Positions 14,361-23,109 of a stretch of DNA of 64,000 nucleotides are shown here, piece by piece. Numbering within the stretch: the first letter of the stretch is position 1; every line of letters begins with the position of its first letter. The position numbers were made by a program, and so were the translations under genes. The stretch comes from Rhizobium chutanense (GTDB taxonomy: Bacteria > Pseudomonadota > Alphaproteobacteria > Rhizobiales > Rhizobiaceae), in assembly GCF_002531935.1 (NCBI RefSeq), contig NZ_NWSV01000002.1, positions 248,001 to 312,000 of the forward strand. The letters run 5' to 3'. A model generated the notes under the pieces. That model saw only the letters and a list, made by a program, of their open reading frames with translations, searched no databases and had not been told where the DNA came from.

Positions 14361-15416
14361 ATGACATTGATCGCAAGTTTCATGTGGAAAGGGTTTTACT
14401 TTGCGTTCGGCGACACCTTGATTACGACCCCGACAAGAATCCACGAAGATATCCCGATACCAACCCAGAACCTCCCTAATGAGACAGAACAAATTGAAGG
14501 CAGCGGAATCCGAGTTGCAGGCCTGACAAGGAAAATTTTCACGATCGGCCCTCATCTTGTGTTCGGATGGAGCGGGCCGATGGCAAACTTTGAAAATGGG
14601 CTTCGACATCTATACTCAGCCCCACTTGATGAACCTTTATCGCTGCAGGTTTTGCAAGCTATCTTGAACGAATCGGGACTTCCGAAAGATCGGGCGTCAG
14701 CTTGGTTCATCGACGCATTCACGCGTGATAGAGGGATGGTGGGATTCAGCCACAACATGCGGAAAATTGCCCGGGAGAAGGACGGTGCAATTTCTGTTGC
14801 TGGTTCGGGAGCGGAGTCGTTCCTAGAGAGACTAGAAATAGACAGTGCCGACAACAGAGACGGGGTATCCTTTTTCAACCACACACTGGCCGCTCAAGCT
14901 CGTTATCTGATCGAACAACATCGCCAGGGCCGTCATCTCGACCAAGGATTTGGAGGCGCATTCGAATTCATTTCAACTGAAAATGGCTCTTTTGTCAGTT
15001 TTGATCGAGTGATGATCGTCTTTCGTGATTATTGGGACGTCGAGGAGCAAAACGACGTCCGCAAGGATGCGCAAAACGTTTCCCGTGTCGGCAATACTTT
15101 CAGCAAAATTGATGCTGTCTACTATACAACCCATTTTGATCATGCACTGATAGTGGGTCGGTGGTTTCCCGGTTCACACAAGATGTTTGGGGCAGTTCCC
15201 CCGTTTTCCGAGGGACAAGCGCTGGCTGGCACCCCGCGGTTTGGGGTAGATCATGTATTTGAGGTGATGTCGCACCATAGCGGCCGGCGGTCCACGGTGT
15301 TTGATCGAGTGCCGGACGAATACGATTTCGAGGTGATCGGGGAAGACACTCGACTGACCCTCCCAATGACGCTCCCTGTGGACTTGGAGATCGCACTTCG
15401 CAAAGAACTGACCTGA
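14361..15416 (+). CDS. Protein resembling proteasome/HslV-type Ntn-hydrolases
   Basis: The likely start is the ATG at 14361, giving 351 residues (a start at 14244 adds 39 unconvincing residues). Removal of Met leaves Thr1: TLIASFMWKGFYFAFGD, in which Gly16-Asp17 fall in the same register as the HslV/proteasome beta Thr1...Asp17. After an insertion of about 25 residues, GLTRKIFTIG (Lys57, candidate for the Lys33 role) and LVFGWSGPMANF resemble the strand-loop-helix K-I-x-x-I-x-x-x-x-x-x-x-x-G of those peptidases. The remaining 260 residues are not recognised. The assignment is by eye. It stands alone in AT-richer DNA between the prophage and a frameshifted protease gene, which suggests horizontal acquisition. 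Confidence 0.6.
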   Translation: MTLIASFMWKGFYFAFGDTLITTPTRIHEDIPIPTQNLPNETEQIEGSGIRVAGLTRKIFTIGPHLVFGWSGPMANFENGLRHLYSAPLDEPLSLQVLQAILNESGLPKDRASAWFIDAFTRDRGMVGFSHNMRKIAREKDGAISVAGSGAESFLERLEIDSADNRDGVSFFNHTLAAQARYLIEQHRQGRHLDQGFGGAFEFISTENGSFVSFDRVMIVFRDYWDVEEQNDVRKDAQNVSRVGNTFSKIDAVYYTTHFDHALIVGRWFPGSHKMFGAVPPFSEGQALAGTPRFGVDHVFEVMSHHSGRRSTVFDRVPDEYDFEVIGEDTRLTLPMTLPVDLEIALRKELT

Positions 15417-15549
15417 AGCATCCGGTTCGCGCAGCGCTTTACGAATTGATACGCGCGTGATCGGCGCGGGTGCCGAGCCACCTGCCTTTCGATCGAAGTT
15501 GTGGTACTGTTTAATGAATGTCGTTGTTCTCGGGAGGGGGTAGCAATTC

Positions 15550-15759
15550 ATGGTCGTGCACAGGGATATGACTAGCGACGAATGGAAGTGGCTTGTGCGC
15601 CTTTGCCAACACGAAGCGGATAGAATTCCCAAGGAAATCGAAGCGCGGTTTACCGAACTTGGTCTGTTGGGGCCGAATGGTCTTTCGGACAATGCCAGGC
15701 ATCTAGTTCAAAACGAGCTGCTGGCGGAGCGGCGGAACAGACTGCAAGGACTTCACTGA
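15550..15759 (+). CDS. Small hypothetical protein
   Basis: This 69-residue protein is charged and mostly helical (SDEWKWLVRLCQHEADRIPKEI; DNARHLVQNELLAERRNRL). A strong purine-rich ribosome-binding site (GGGAGGGGG) lies about 10 bases before the ATG. It is 133 bases downstream of the Ntn-hydrolase-like gene, in the same direction, but no functional link can be shown. No family recognised. Confidence 0.5.
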   Translation: MVVHRDMTSDEWKWLVRLCQHEADRIPKEIEARFTELGLLGPNGLSDNARHLVQNELLAERRNRLQGLH

Positions 15760-15844
15760 GTGATAACCTAGACGCCAAGCAGGAGTCCAAAGCGGTGATG
15801 TTTATTGCGGCACGGCCCACGCCTTGGCGAGGGCGTTCAGTGTT

Positions 15845-17051
15845 TTACTTAATCCCCAACTCCACACCTTTCGTCGCCTTGGATCGACCGATCGTGTCCT
15901 TGAGCCAGCATTCGGATTTTTTCGGAACATAGGAAAATGCCTTGCAAGCGTTGTCACTGATACACGCCGTGAAACACTGCAAATAGTTGCTGCCTCTCAG
16001 ACGCTTGTAGTCACCGCCGGGAAGATCGACGCCGGAATAGCTTGTGAAATCAGACACGATCACATCGGCTGCCTTTGACGATGTATATGCGGCGATCGCA
16101 TCCGAATTCCGTATCAGGGCAACAATATTATTCTTCAGAAAGCAAACGCCGTGCTTGGTGTTGTAGGTAATCGCCCTACATTGGCCGTCGCCTTCGCAAA
16201 TCTCGTGGCACCCTGAATAAGTGACATCCTTAACGGCTCGGTAGTCGAAGCCGATCGCGTCGTAGCCGCGCGCATCGATGAACGAGGCGGTTGGCTGTGC
16301 GGGTAGATTAGTCGTGGCGCTCGGCATGTTGGTCGACGCCTGTTCCTGTTTCTCGCCGTAGCAGAGTATCTGGAAAACCGAGGGCGTGATCTTGTCCGCC
16401 AAGTCAGCGGTCGAGATCGGCTGCTGATCCGCTGCGCGGTCTCCAGATTGCCCGGTAATGTTTTGGGACTGGAGGAAAAGGTCGGCAACCGAGGCACGGA
16501 TAGCGAAATTCACGTTTTGCGCCGTGATGCCGATCTCGTCCGCGAGTCCCTTGGACAGCGTCGCGCTGGTGATGCCCATGAGAAAGCCATCGCGGTCAAC
16601 GACCGGCCCGCCGGAATTGCCGGGCTGGATCGGTGTCGAAATCTGGATGTAGCGGGTGTCGTTTCGAAGCCCCCGCAAGCGCGTTGACGTTGCCTGTGGT
16701 GACCTTAACCGAATCCGACAGCAACGTCGCCAGGGGAAAGCCTATGGCTAGGATGTCCTCGCCGAGGCGCGTTGGTGCGCGACGGAACACAAGAGGCTTC
16801 AAAGGCTCGGCAGCGTTGACCCTCACCAAAGCCAGATCGTTCGTCGCGTCGATCCGCGGGTCGGCGGCGTCACCCTTGCCCTTCACGTCGATGCGCGTGC
16901 ATCCCTGGACAACGTGCGCATTGGTCAGCAGCCATCCATCGGTGGTTACTGCGAAGCCGGTCCCCGATGACGTCGGGCCGTCGGCAAGACATATGGAAGC
17001 AAAAACAGCCGAAAAGAAACTGCTCCAAAAGACGCGAGACAAGGTTGCCAT
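15845..17051 (-). pseudogene. Trypsin-like serine protease with two PAN/Apple domains, frameshifted
   Basis: The reading starts at 17051 with a signal peptide (about residues 1-22). The His motif LLTNAHVVQGC and the Asp motif DATNDLALVRV follow in one frame up to about 16675. The Ser motif QPGNSGGPVV and the rest continue in another frame to 15845. One extra base in a run of five C (16670-16674) explains the switch: removing one restores GNVNALAG-LRNDTRYIQIS. The C-terminal half holds two Cys-rich PAN/Apple-like modules (CHEICEGDGQCRAITYN and CFTACISDNACKAFSYV). A secreted protease with carbohydrate- or protein-binding modules is inferred. It may be a true pseudogene, a phase-variable gene or a sequencing error. 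Confidence 0.75.
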
Positions 17052-17302
17052 CTGAATATCCCCAGCCAGCCCGAGATTAGAACGTCCGGCGGATGCTTTT
17101 CAACCATCTCTTGCAGTCAAGCTTAATGGAGTTGTAGTTGAGTGATCTAAGCTGCCGCCGGATGAAAGCACTCAGAGCGGCTTCGCTTAACCTTGCCGGC
17201 TAACCATTTTTGGTGGTTTCGACGCCATTGCTGCATCGCACGATTTACGCGAAATTTGCAACCTGATACCCCGGCCCTTGGGTTGAGGATATAGGGCACA
17301 AA

Positions 17303-17602
17303 ATGCAATCTCCGCAGACGATTGAAGAACTCCTTCGCGCCGTCGCCGCCGAGGGCGGGAAACTTGACGGCCTTGGGTTCGCCGACGATGAAATCGTCAA
17401 GCAAGCACGCTCCCTGGGCCTTATCGATGTCGATCCTGGCAATGCCTGGACATTGGTCGACACCGTCAGGCTCACTCCCACACAGCGAATGGTGATGGGC
17501 CTGCCTCCCATCGTTCAAAAGCCTTCCGTTCTCACACTGACGCTACATGCCGTTGCCACGGCATTTGCCAGGATTTTTGGAAACCGCCGAGTTCTGCCTT
17601 GA
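17303..17602 (+). CDS. Small hypothetical protein
   Basis: This 99-residue protein has a helical N terminus (TIEELLRAVAAEGGKLD), a central ARSLGLIDVDPGNAWTLVDTVRLT segment and a C-terminal hydrophobic helix (LTLTLHAVATAFARIFG) that may bind membrane. A purine-rich AGGG lies about 8 bases before the ATG. It is convergent with the small lipoprotein gene to the right. No family recognised. The antisense frame over 17147-17518 is judged a shadow. Confidence 0.55.
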   Translation: MQSPQTIEELLRAVAAEGGKLDGLGFADDEIVKQARSLGLIDVDPGNAWTLVDTVRLTPTQRMVMGLPPIVQKPSVLTLTLHAVATAFARIFGNRRVLP

Positions 17603-17647
17603 TTTTCCAGGCAGCGGGAACGCCGCTATCCACCCAGCCGGCTTAAA

Positions 17648-17842
17648 TTAATAGCTACAAGAACGGCCATCACTCGGCCTGAATCCACCGCCACAGGCGG
17701 GATTGAGCGGCTGGCTCTCGTAATGATAATAACCGCCGCCGATCGATGACGTCTGGTCGGGGTTTGTGGATGTGCAGGCCGAAGTGATCGTTGCAAGGCT
17801 GATCAGCGTTCCGGTCGCGATAAAGGCGAAAAATCGGTTCAT
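17648..17842 (-). CDS. Small secreted lipoprotein
   Basis: From the ATG at 17842 (GAGGAGA 7 bases upstream) the product has 64 residues: a signal peptide with the lipobox ITSAC (Cys at about 23), then a short Gly/Tyr/Ser-rich tail with two further Cys. It is a candidate outer-membrane or periplasmic lipoprotein of unknown function. A longer frame to 17926 is open but would place the signal internally. Confidence 0.6.
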   Translation of the reverse strand: MNRFFAFIATGTLISLATITSACTSTNPDQTSSIGGGYYHYESQPLNPACGGGFRPSDGRSCSY

Positions 17843-18093
17843 CTGAGCGTCTCCTCGGGGGCGTGGCTTTGCCCCGGCCGAGCAATCTACCATGCCATGG
17901 CGAGTGCAGGCATTGATTGACGGCAATCGACTGCCCTCGGCCGCCTCTCGTCACGCTAAAGTGATCGCCTTTCAGCCCATCTTTTCAAGCTCATGCACCG
18001 TCACATAACTGTCATGCAAAATTGCCCATTGTTATGGCAGCCTGGGCAAAATATATGCCGCCAGCTAACAAAAAGAAGAATGAGTGAACTGCC

Positions 18094-18240
18094 ATGAGTG
18101 CCATACAGAAACTTTTCAACCGCAATCTCCTGACCCGTTTCGTCACCGGTCTCGGTGCGGTTCCCCAGCGTTTTCGTGACGCCCGCGAAGAGCGCAAGCC
18201 GGCGATCCATCCGTCTTTCATGGATGATTTCGGCGCCTGA
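18094..18240 (+). CDS. 48-residue hypothetical protein
   Basis: A short frame encodes a basic amphipathic N terminus (IQKLFNRNLLTRFVTGLGAVPQRF) and a C-terminal segment REERKPAIHPSFMDDFGA. The coding sequence of REERKPAIH recurs almost exactly about 1.1 kb to the right (19287-19313). The ribosome-binding site is poor (AAGAAG about 12 bases upstream). The strand is chosen because the antisense frame has no better start and a less protein-like composition. Confidence 0.4.
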   Translation: MSAIQKLFNRNLLTRFVTGLGAVPQRFRDAREERKPAIHPSFMDDFGA

Positions 18241-18356
18241 CCATACAATGCGTCCGCCGGCCGCCGGGTGAGGTAAACGACCTTATCCCGGCTGGCGCGC
18301 CCGCCGCTCTTTCAGCCTTTTTGATGAAACGAGAGTACGGGGCCCACGGAGGCGCC

Positions 18357-19130
18357 TTATAGATCCGCGCGGATAGAAAAGACGTAGTTGTAAGGCGTGC
18401 CGGAAGAGCCTTTCCGGGCATCGTCGATCGACAGGGGACGAAGTTTCCGATCTTTCAGGCAATAGACGGAATATCCAAAGGGCCTGAGATAGTCGATCAC
18501 ACTGGCAACAGCGTCGGGTCGATGTCGCTCTTCCGCTTCGATGAGCAGGTTCGGTCGATCGCGGTTCAACAGAGCTTCCGCGCCTTTCAGAACTTTTAGT
18601 TCGTGCCCTTCAACGTCGATCTTGATGAAGCCTACCGGGCCGAACTGATAGCTGTCCAGGCGCCGGGTCGGGACGGAGATTTCTTCGACATTTTGCGTCG
18701 AGAGCCTATTCTGCTCCTCAATCGTGGCGCAGCCATCCATGAGTTGATCACGGGGAATCCGCATCGTTGCAACGCCGGCGCTGTCGGAAAGTGCGACCTG
18801 CTCGACCCGAACCGACGAACCAAGCGCAGCCTCCAGGAAAGCGACCATGTGCGGCTGTGGTTCGAAGGCGACGACATCGCGCGCATACTTGGTCAAGAAC
18901 CAGGAATAAACACCGTAGTTCGCGCCGATATCGATCGCAGTCTGGCTTCGACGGCATAATTTATCGAGGATCCGGAGCTCGGGTTCACCACGACGCCATT
19001 CCCGTGAAGCGCGCGTCCACAGCCTGAACCGAGGTGGCGCCATATTAGCGATATGAAGCATGTCGGCTCCCAGTAACTCCAACGCGTGCGCCATCCGCCC
19101 GTCGAGCGGCTTGCCCACCTGTTTCTGCAT
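18357..19130 (-). CDS. FkbM-family SAM-dependent methyltransferase
   Basis: The product has 257 residues. The SAM-binding motif I AIDIGANYGVYSWFL lies near residue 66, the acidic loop VVAFEPQP near 87, and the FkbM hallmark FIKIDVEGHELKVLKGAE near 163. Family members O-methylate sugars of polysaccharides, glycolipids or natural products; the substrate here is unknown. The gene stands alone, flanked by a 27-bp repeat on both sides, which is consistent with its having been brought in as a unit. Confidence 0.85.
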   Translation of the reverse strand: MQKQVGKPLDGRMAHALELLGADMLHIANMAPPRFRLWTRASREWRRGEPELRILDKLCRRSQTAIDIGANYGVYSWFLTKYARDVVAFEPQPHMVAFLEAALGSSVRVEQVALSDSAGVATMRIPRDQLMDGCATIEEQNRLSTQNVEEISVPTRRLDSYQFGPVGFIKIDVEGHELKVLKGAEALLNRDRPNLLIEAEERHRPDAVASVIDYLRPFGYSVYCLKDRKLRPLSIDDARKGSSGTPYNYVFSIRADL

Positions 19131-19286
19131 CTTCGGTGAATTGGCAACCCGTGGCTAGATCACCGATAGTGGATGCCTTGCGCGGGCCATTTCGCCACGC
19201 CTAGTTCTTTAGGTGAAGCCGACGTGATTGGTTCTGCGTTCCCGACGCGGGGTTTGCGAAACTCCTCGCCTCGGCAATCCGCGGCG

Positions 19287-19313
19287 CGCGAAGAGCGCAA
19301 GCCTGCGATCCAT
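19287..19313 (+). repeat. Second copy of a 27-bp segment flanking the FkbM gene
   Basis: Bases 19287-19313 repeat 18184-18210 in direct orientation with one mismatch. Both copies can be read as REERKPAIH. The first lies inside the 48-codon gene; the second is in a frame without a clear start. It may be a decayed second copy of that gene or a recombination footprint around the methyltransferase gene. Confidence 0.6.
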
Positions 19314-19325
19314 TTTCCTGCGAGC

Positions 19326-19877
19326 TCAGTTCACCACGGGCGCTGCCGGTTCACCCCAGCTTGATATGGGCTGGCCGGCCTTGGTCGACACCCTGGCATC
19401 ATAGAGCGCAAGCGACGCCTGCAGCTGGCGCATGTCGTTGCAGCGGTTGATGACGCCGCCGATATATTGCACGCAGTCGCTGGCGCTGCCCTGCACCGAA
19501 CCGGTCGCCCAATCCTTGACGGTCCCGTCGGCGCCAACCAGGAAATAGGAAAGCCGGTTATTCTCGGACACGGTGGAGCTACCGACCAGGCCGACGAAAT
19601 TCGTGCCGGTCTCGGTCCTGGCGGCGGGCGCCATATGCCGGTAGATCGTCATGCCGTTCTTCAACGGTGTTGCGCCGATCATCGGTCCGAAGGTCGCGTC
19701 GGAGCCGGAAAGCCGTGCCATCGGCGACTGGCCAAGATTGGCGATCTCCGCATAGGGTTTGCCCAGCGCATAGCTGGTGAACGAGCGGTTGGCTGCATTC
19801 TCCGCCTTTTCCGCCACTTGAGTACAGCCCGCCAAGCCGATGGCGAGACCAATCGAAAGAACTGCCATGAAACGCAT
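19326..19877 (-). CDS. Putative lipoprotein
   Basis: From the ATG at 19877 (AAGGGGG 6 bases upstream) the product has 183 residues. The N terminus is a lipoprotein signal (VLSIGLAIGLAGC, Cys at about 18). The mature part has no recognised domain; it contains a moderately conserved-looking block around GTNFVGLVGSSTVSENNRLSYF and two Cys near the C terminus (DCVQYIGGVINRC). Probably anchored in the inner or outer membrane. Function unknown. Confidence 0.7.
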   Translation of the reverse strand: MRFMAVLSIGLAIGLAGCTQVAEKAENAANRSFTSYALGKPYAEIANLGQSPMARLSGSDATFGPMIGATPLKNGMTIYRHMAPAARTETGTNFVGLVGSSTVSENNRLSYFLVGADGTVKDWATGSVQGSASDCVQYIGGVINRCNDMRQLQASLALYDARVSTKAGQPISSWGEPAAPVVN

Positions 19878-20122
19878 GCTGCCCCCTTGCCGGGCACGAA
19901 GTACCCGGAAGCCCCTTTTTCTTAACCCGCCGTCATTGCTAGCAGCTTTGGGGGATTTGGGAAGGTGGCGGATGGCGCCGGCGTTTCGCATACGGGCTCT
20001 GCGATGGTGAACACCCAGGAATGGAGACGCTGTGCCGTGACCTTCCCCGCTCTTCCCTGCCTCCACGCAGCTAAAATGCACCGCCTTCACCGGCGACTGA
20101 TAAGAGCGTCACCCTCAACCTC

Positions 20123-20258
20123 CCTCATTCCTGTGCTCGTCACAGGAATCCAGCCACCGCGCGTCTGCGCGGTGAATGACTCTGTGGCGACTGACGAGAG
20201 TCTCCCGCGCCCAAGGACTTGGGCGCACTGGATTCCTGTGACGAGCACAGGAATGAGG
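20123..20258. repeat. Rhizobial palindromic intergenic element
   Basis: Two 31-bp arms (20123-20153 and 20228-20258) are inverted copies, and each arm is itself a hairpin (ATTCCTGTG-CTCGT-CACAGGAAT). About 75 bases lie between them. This is the layout of Rhizobium intergenic mosaic elements. It fills most of the 626-base gap between the lipoprotein and SIMPL genes; the rest of that gap shows no gene. Confidence 0.75.
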
Positions 20259-20503
20259 AGAAAGAGGAGGCCTTCACCCCAGCCAACCTCCCCATGAGAA
20301 GCCCAATGACGGGGCGACCCCCGGGCTCTAGCAAGGGGCTGTCGCGGCACACCCTCGCCGTTCCGCGCTGTCGAACCGCATTCGAGTCCATCCGCACTCC
20401 ACATTTTTCCCCCGATCCGCATCCGCCCTTCCCTTCCGCCGCAATAGCTTCACAATCAACCGACAGAAAGTTCATCCGGGACACGACAACTAGGGAATGA
20501 AAC

Positions 20504-21241
20504 ATGGCGCCGATTCTCTCCAAGACTCTTCTGATGACTGCTCTTCTGGCCCTGCCGGTCGCGGCCGCAGCGCCCGCCTTGGCGCAGGAGGCAAAGCCGC
20601 GCGAGGCGGTGATTTCGGTGACGGGCGATGGCGAATCGGCCGTAGCTCCGGATATGGCGATCGTCAATCTCTCCGTCGTCAAGCAGGCCAAAACCGCCCG
20701 CGAAGCGCTCGACGAAAACAACAAGGCGATGAATGAGGTGCTGACGGCGCTGAAAGACGGCGGCATCGCCGAGCGCGACCTGCAGACCTCCGGCTTTTCC
20801 ATCCAGCCGCAATATAATTATCCGCAGCCGGTCGACGGCCAACAGCAGCCGCCGCAGTTGATCGGCTACCAGACGATCAATTCGGTCACCGTCAGGCTGC
20901 GCGATCTGGCCAAGCTCGGCCAGGTGATCGACCAGTCGGTCACGCTCGGCATCAACCAGGGCGGCGACATCCAGTTCACCAACGCCAAGCCGGAAGCGGC
21001 AATCGAAGAGGCGCGCAAGAACGCCGTCGCCGAGGCCCTGAAGAAGGCAAAGACGCTGAGCGAAGCCGCCGGCGTCAAGCTCGGCCGTATCCTCGAGATC
21101 AACGAGAATGTGCCGCGCGCAATGCCGCAGCCCGCCTATCGCGCCACGATGATGAAGGAAGCGGATTCTGCCGTTCCGGTCCAGGGCGGCGAGACCAATT
21201 ACAGTGTCAGCGTCACCGTGACTTTTGCGATCGAGCAGTAG
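20504..21241 (+). CDS. Periplasmic SIMPL-domain (DUF541) protein
   Basis: This 245-residue protein has a signal peptide (cleavage after ALA-QE near residue 28) and a SIMPL/DUF541 domain: the opening ISVTGDGESAVAPDMAIVNLSV and the block IEEARKNAVAEALKKAKTLSEAAGVKLG (about 166-193), with the closing SVSVTVTFAIEQ. Family members form periplasmic or surface oligomeric proteins; some are linked to stress tolerance. The molecular role is not known. The gene has its own upstream region and appears monocistronic. Confidence 0.88.
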   Translation: MAPILSKTLLMTALLALPVAAAAPALAQEAKPREAVISVTGDGESAVAPDMAIVNLSVVKQAKTAREALDENNKAMNEVLTALKDGGIAERDLQTSGFSIQPQYNYPQPVDGQQQPPQLIGYQTINSVTVRLRDLAKLGQVIDQSVTLGINQGGDIQFTNAKPEAAIEEARKNAVAEALKKAKTLSEAAGVKLGRILEINENVPRAMPQPAYRATMMKEADSAVPVQGGETNYSVSVTVTFAIEQ

Positions 21242-21292
21242 AAATGAAGGTGCCGCGTGTCGATGCTGTTCGCGCCGGCAGCCACCGATGAA

Positions 21293-21458
21293 GACCCCTC
21301 CCCAACCCCTCCCCACAAGGGGGAGGGGCTAACGTGCCGCACCGCTTCGCATAACCTCGATCGTAGCAAGCCGCAGCCGGCAAAACCTCTGCTTTTAATC
21401 GCCGCCGAGTGCCACAGCTTAGCCCCTCCCCCTTGTGGGGAGGGGTTGGGGAGGGGTC
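21293..21458. repeat. Palindromic repeat with perfect 39-bp arms
   Basis: The arms 21293-21331 and 21420-21458 are perfect inverted copies built on CCCCTCCCCACAAGGGGGAG. A closely related element lies at 50034-50148. It follows the SIMPL gene and may double as a terminator or mRNA-stability element. Confidence 0.8.
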
Positions 21459-21605
21459 TTGCGATGGATACAAAGGCCCGCGATGATGCCGGAGGAAAGA
21501 GCACAGTCAAACAGAGCGCAAAAGAAAACCGCCCTTGCCGATCCGGGGAGATTGGCAAAGGCGGCTTTTGCAGCGCCGCACGTCGTTTAGACGTGCAGCC
21601 GGTAT

Positions 21606-21965
21606 TTATTGATATCCGCGACGGATCGCCGGGCAGCCGCGGACGTTGGCGAAGCTCATTTCGCCGGGGCCGCGACGGGTCCAGCCCTGAACGATGACGC
21701 GGCGCGGGGTGATATCGACGACGCGGGCGCGGCGGAAGCCGTAATCGCGGGCCATATCTTCGGCGAGACGCGGATCGCAGCCGCGCGGCCGGCGGTCGAA
21801 GCCCGGACGCTCATAATCCGGAGGCGGACGGCGATAATCGCGCGGCGCACGGTCCTGATCGCCGATAATGATATTCAACTGGGCGGCAGCAGGTACCACC
21901 GTGCCGGCAAGGGTGCCGGCTGTCAGCATGACGGCAAGACCCGCCTTTGCCAAAAACTGCTTCAT
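21606..21965 (-). CDS. Small secreted protein, paralogue A
   Basis: This 119-residue protein has a signal peptide (cleavage near AAA-QL, residue 28), an Arg/Pro/Tyr-rich linker (DRAPRDYRRPPPDYERPGF) and a C-terminal domain with two Cys: CDPRLAEDMARDYGFRRARV and the end SFANVRGCPAIRRGYQ. The C-terminal domain matches the neighbouring protein at 22184-22489, so the pair arose by tandem duplication. The family appears to be a rhizobial secreted protein of unknown role; the two Cys could form a disulfide. Confidence 0.72.
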   Translation of the reverse strand: MKQFLAKAGLAVMLTAGTLAGTVVPAAAQLNIIIGDQDRAPRDYRRPPPDYERPGFDRRPRGCDPRLAEDMARDYGFRRARVVDITPRRVIVQGWTRRGPGEMSFANVRGCPAIRRGYQ

Positions 21966-22183
21966 CGAAAAACCTTTCGTTTTATAGTCGGTGCGGCCGA
22001 GCCGCCCTCCTCCACATCACGCCGAAGCGTCATTTAGAATCACTCATACGGATTAGAGAAAAGACGGCGGAAAGTGGCGCGGTCAAGGCAAAACGGCGGC
22101 AAGGACTCGTCGGCGCTTGCCGCCTCATTGCACAAATGCGCGTCGTGATCGAAAAACCGCTGCACAGTTTTGCGCGATATGCA

Positions 22184-22489
22184 CTAGCGGCGGATCAGCG
22201 GGCAACCACGGACATTGGCGAAGACCATTCTGTCCCAGCCGCGACGGTCGCGCCCGGCAACGACGACGACGCGCGGCGACATGCGGGTGATATGGGCTCT
22301 GCGCAGGCCGAAATCACGCGCCTTGTTCACGGCATGGATCGGCGAGCAGCCACGGATCGGCCGATGATATTGCGCCTCGACGATGAAATTCGTCTGCGGT
22401 CCTGCGGCGGCGGCCGTGGAGAAAGTGGCCGGAACGGCGCCGAGGGCGAGGACTGCGGCGAGGCAAGCCTTGGTGAGAAAATGCGTCAT
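22184..22489 (-). CDS. Small secreted protein, paralogue B
   Basis: This 101-residue protein has a signal peptide (cleavage near AAA-GP, residue 29) and the same C-terminal domain as its neighbour: GCSPIHAVNKARDFGLRRAHI and the end FANVRGCPLIRR. It lacks the Pro/Arg-rich linker of paralogue A. An ATG with GGAGACAT-type ribosome-binding sequence precedes it. A gap of 218 bases separates the two genes, so they probably have separate promoters. Confidence 0.72.
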   Translation of the reverse strand: MTHFLTKACLAAVLALGAVPATFSTAAAAGPQTNFIVEAQYHRPIRGCSPIHAVNKARDFGLRRAHITRMSPRVVVVAGRDRRGWDRMVFANVRGCPLIRR

Positions 22490-22611
22490 GGGATGTCTCC
22501 GTCGTTAGCACTGTCCAAGCTCTCCCTTCAGGGATTGTCTCGACAGTAGACCCCGCAAACTGAATGCTGTTCGAACCGGGCATTCACCCCCCATTCAGAA
22601 GGATTAATCCC

Positions 22612-23034
22612 TCAGGGGCCGAGATGCAGCACGATTTCGCGCCGGTGCGGGCGATCGCGGTGTTCGAAGAGGTAAAGGCCCTGCCAGGTGCCGAGCATCA
22701 ACCGGCCGCGCGCAACGGGAATGCCGATCGAGACCTGCGTCAGCGCCGCCTTGATATGAGCCGGCATATCATCCGGCCCCTCGGCCCGATGCACGACCCA
22801 GCCCATCGACGGATCGGAGGCCGGCGGCACGAGGCGGCGGAAGAAGGAGAGAAGGTCGGTGCGCACGTCGGGATCAGCATTCTCCTGGATCAGCAGCGAA
22901 CAGGAGGTGTGGCGCACAAAGAGGGTCAGAAGCCCCTCCTCGCGCCCGGCGGCTCTGACGAAGGCCTCCGCCTGGTCGGTGAATTCGTAAAGGCCCTGTC
23001 CGCGTGTGGACAGGGTAAGGATCGTCTGGGGCAA
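22612..23034 (-). CDS. yjbQ: YjbQ family protein (UPF0047)
   Basis: The 140-residue length and the sequence fit the YjbQ/UPF0047 family: LFVRHTSCSLLIQENADPDVRTDL (about 39-62) with the conserved His-Thr-Ser-Cys and Glu-Asn, and the C-terminal LGTWQGLYLFEHRDRPHRREIVLHL with conserved His residues. Family members have weak thiamine-phosphate synthase activity when overproduced, and are often annotated secondary thiamine-phosphate synthase; the physiological role is unsettled. Cytosolic. The gene has no clear partner nearby. Confidence 0.9.
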   Translation of the reverse strand: MPQTILTLSTRGQGLYEFTDQAEAFVRAAGREEGLLTLFVRHTSCSLLIQENADPDVRTDLLSFFRRLVPPASDPSMGWVVHRAEGPDDMPAHIKAALTQVSIGIPVARGRLMLGTWQGLYLFEHRDRPHRREIVLHLGP

Positions 23035-23109
23035 GGCGCTCTCCCATCTCGGAATCGTATCGCCGCGAGGTGGCGCGCCGTGACCGAGAAGTCAACGCCG
23101 AATACCGCG

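Noticed and set aside
17147..17518. Minus-strand frame opposite the 99-residue protein gene
   Set aside because: Composition is that of a shadow and there is no good start; the plus-strand frame has a better start region and a protein-like sequence.
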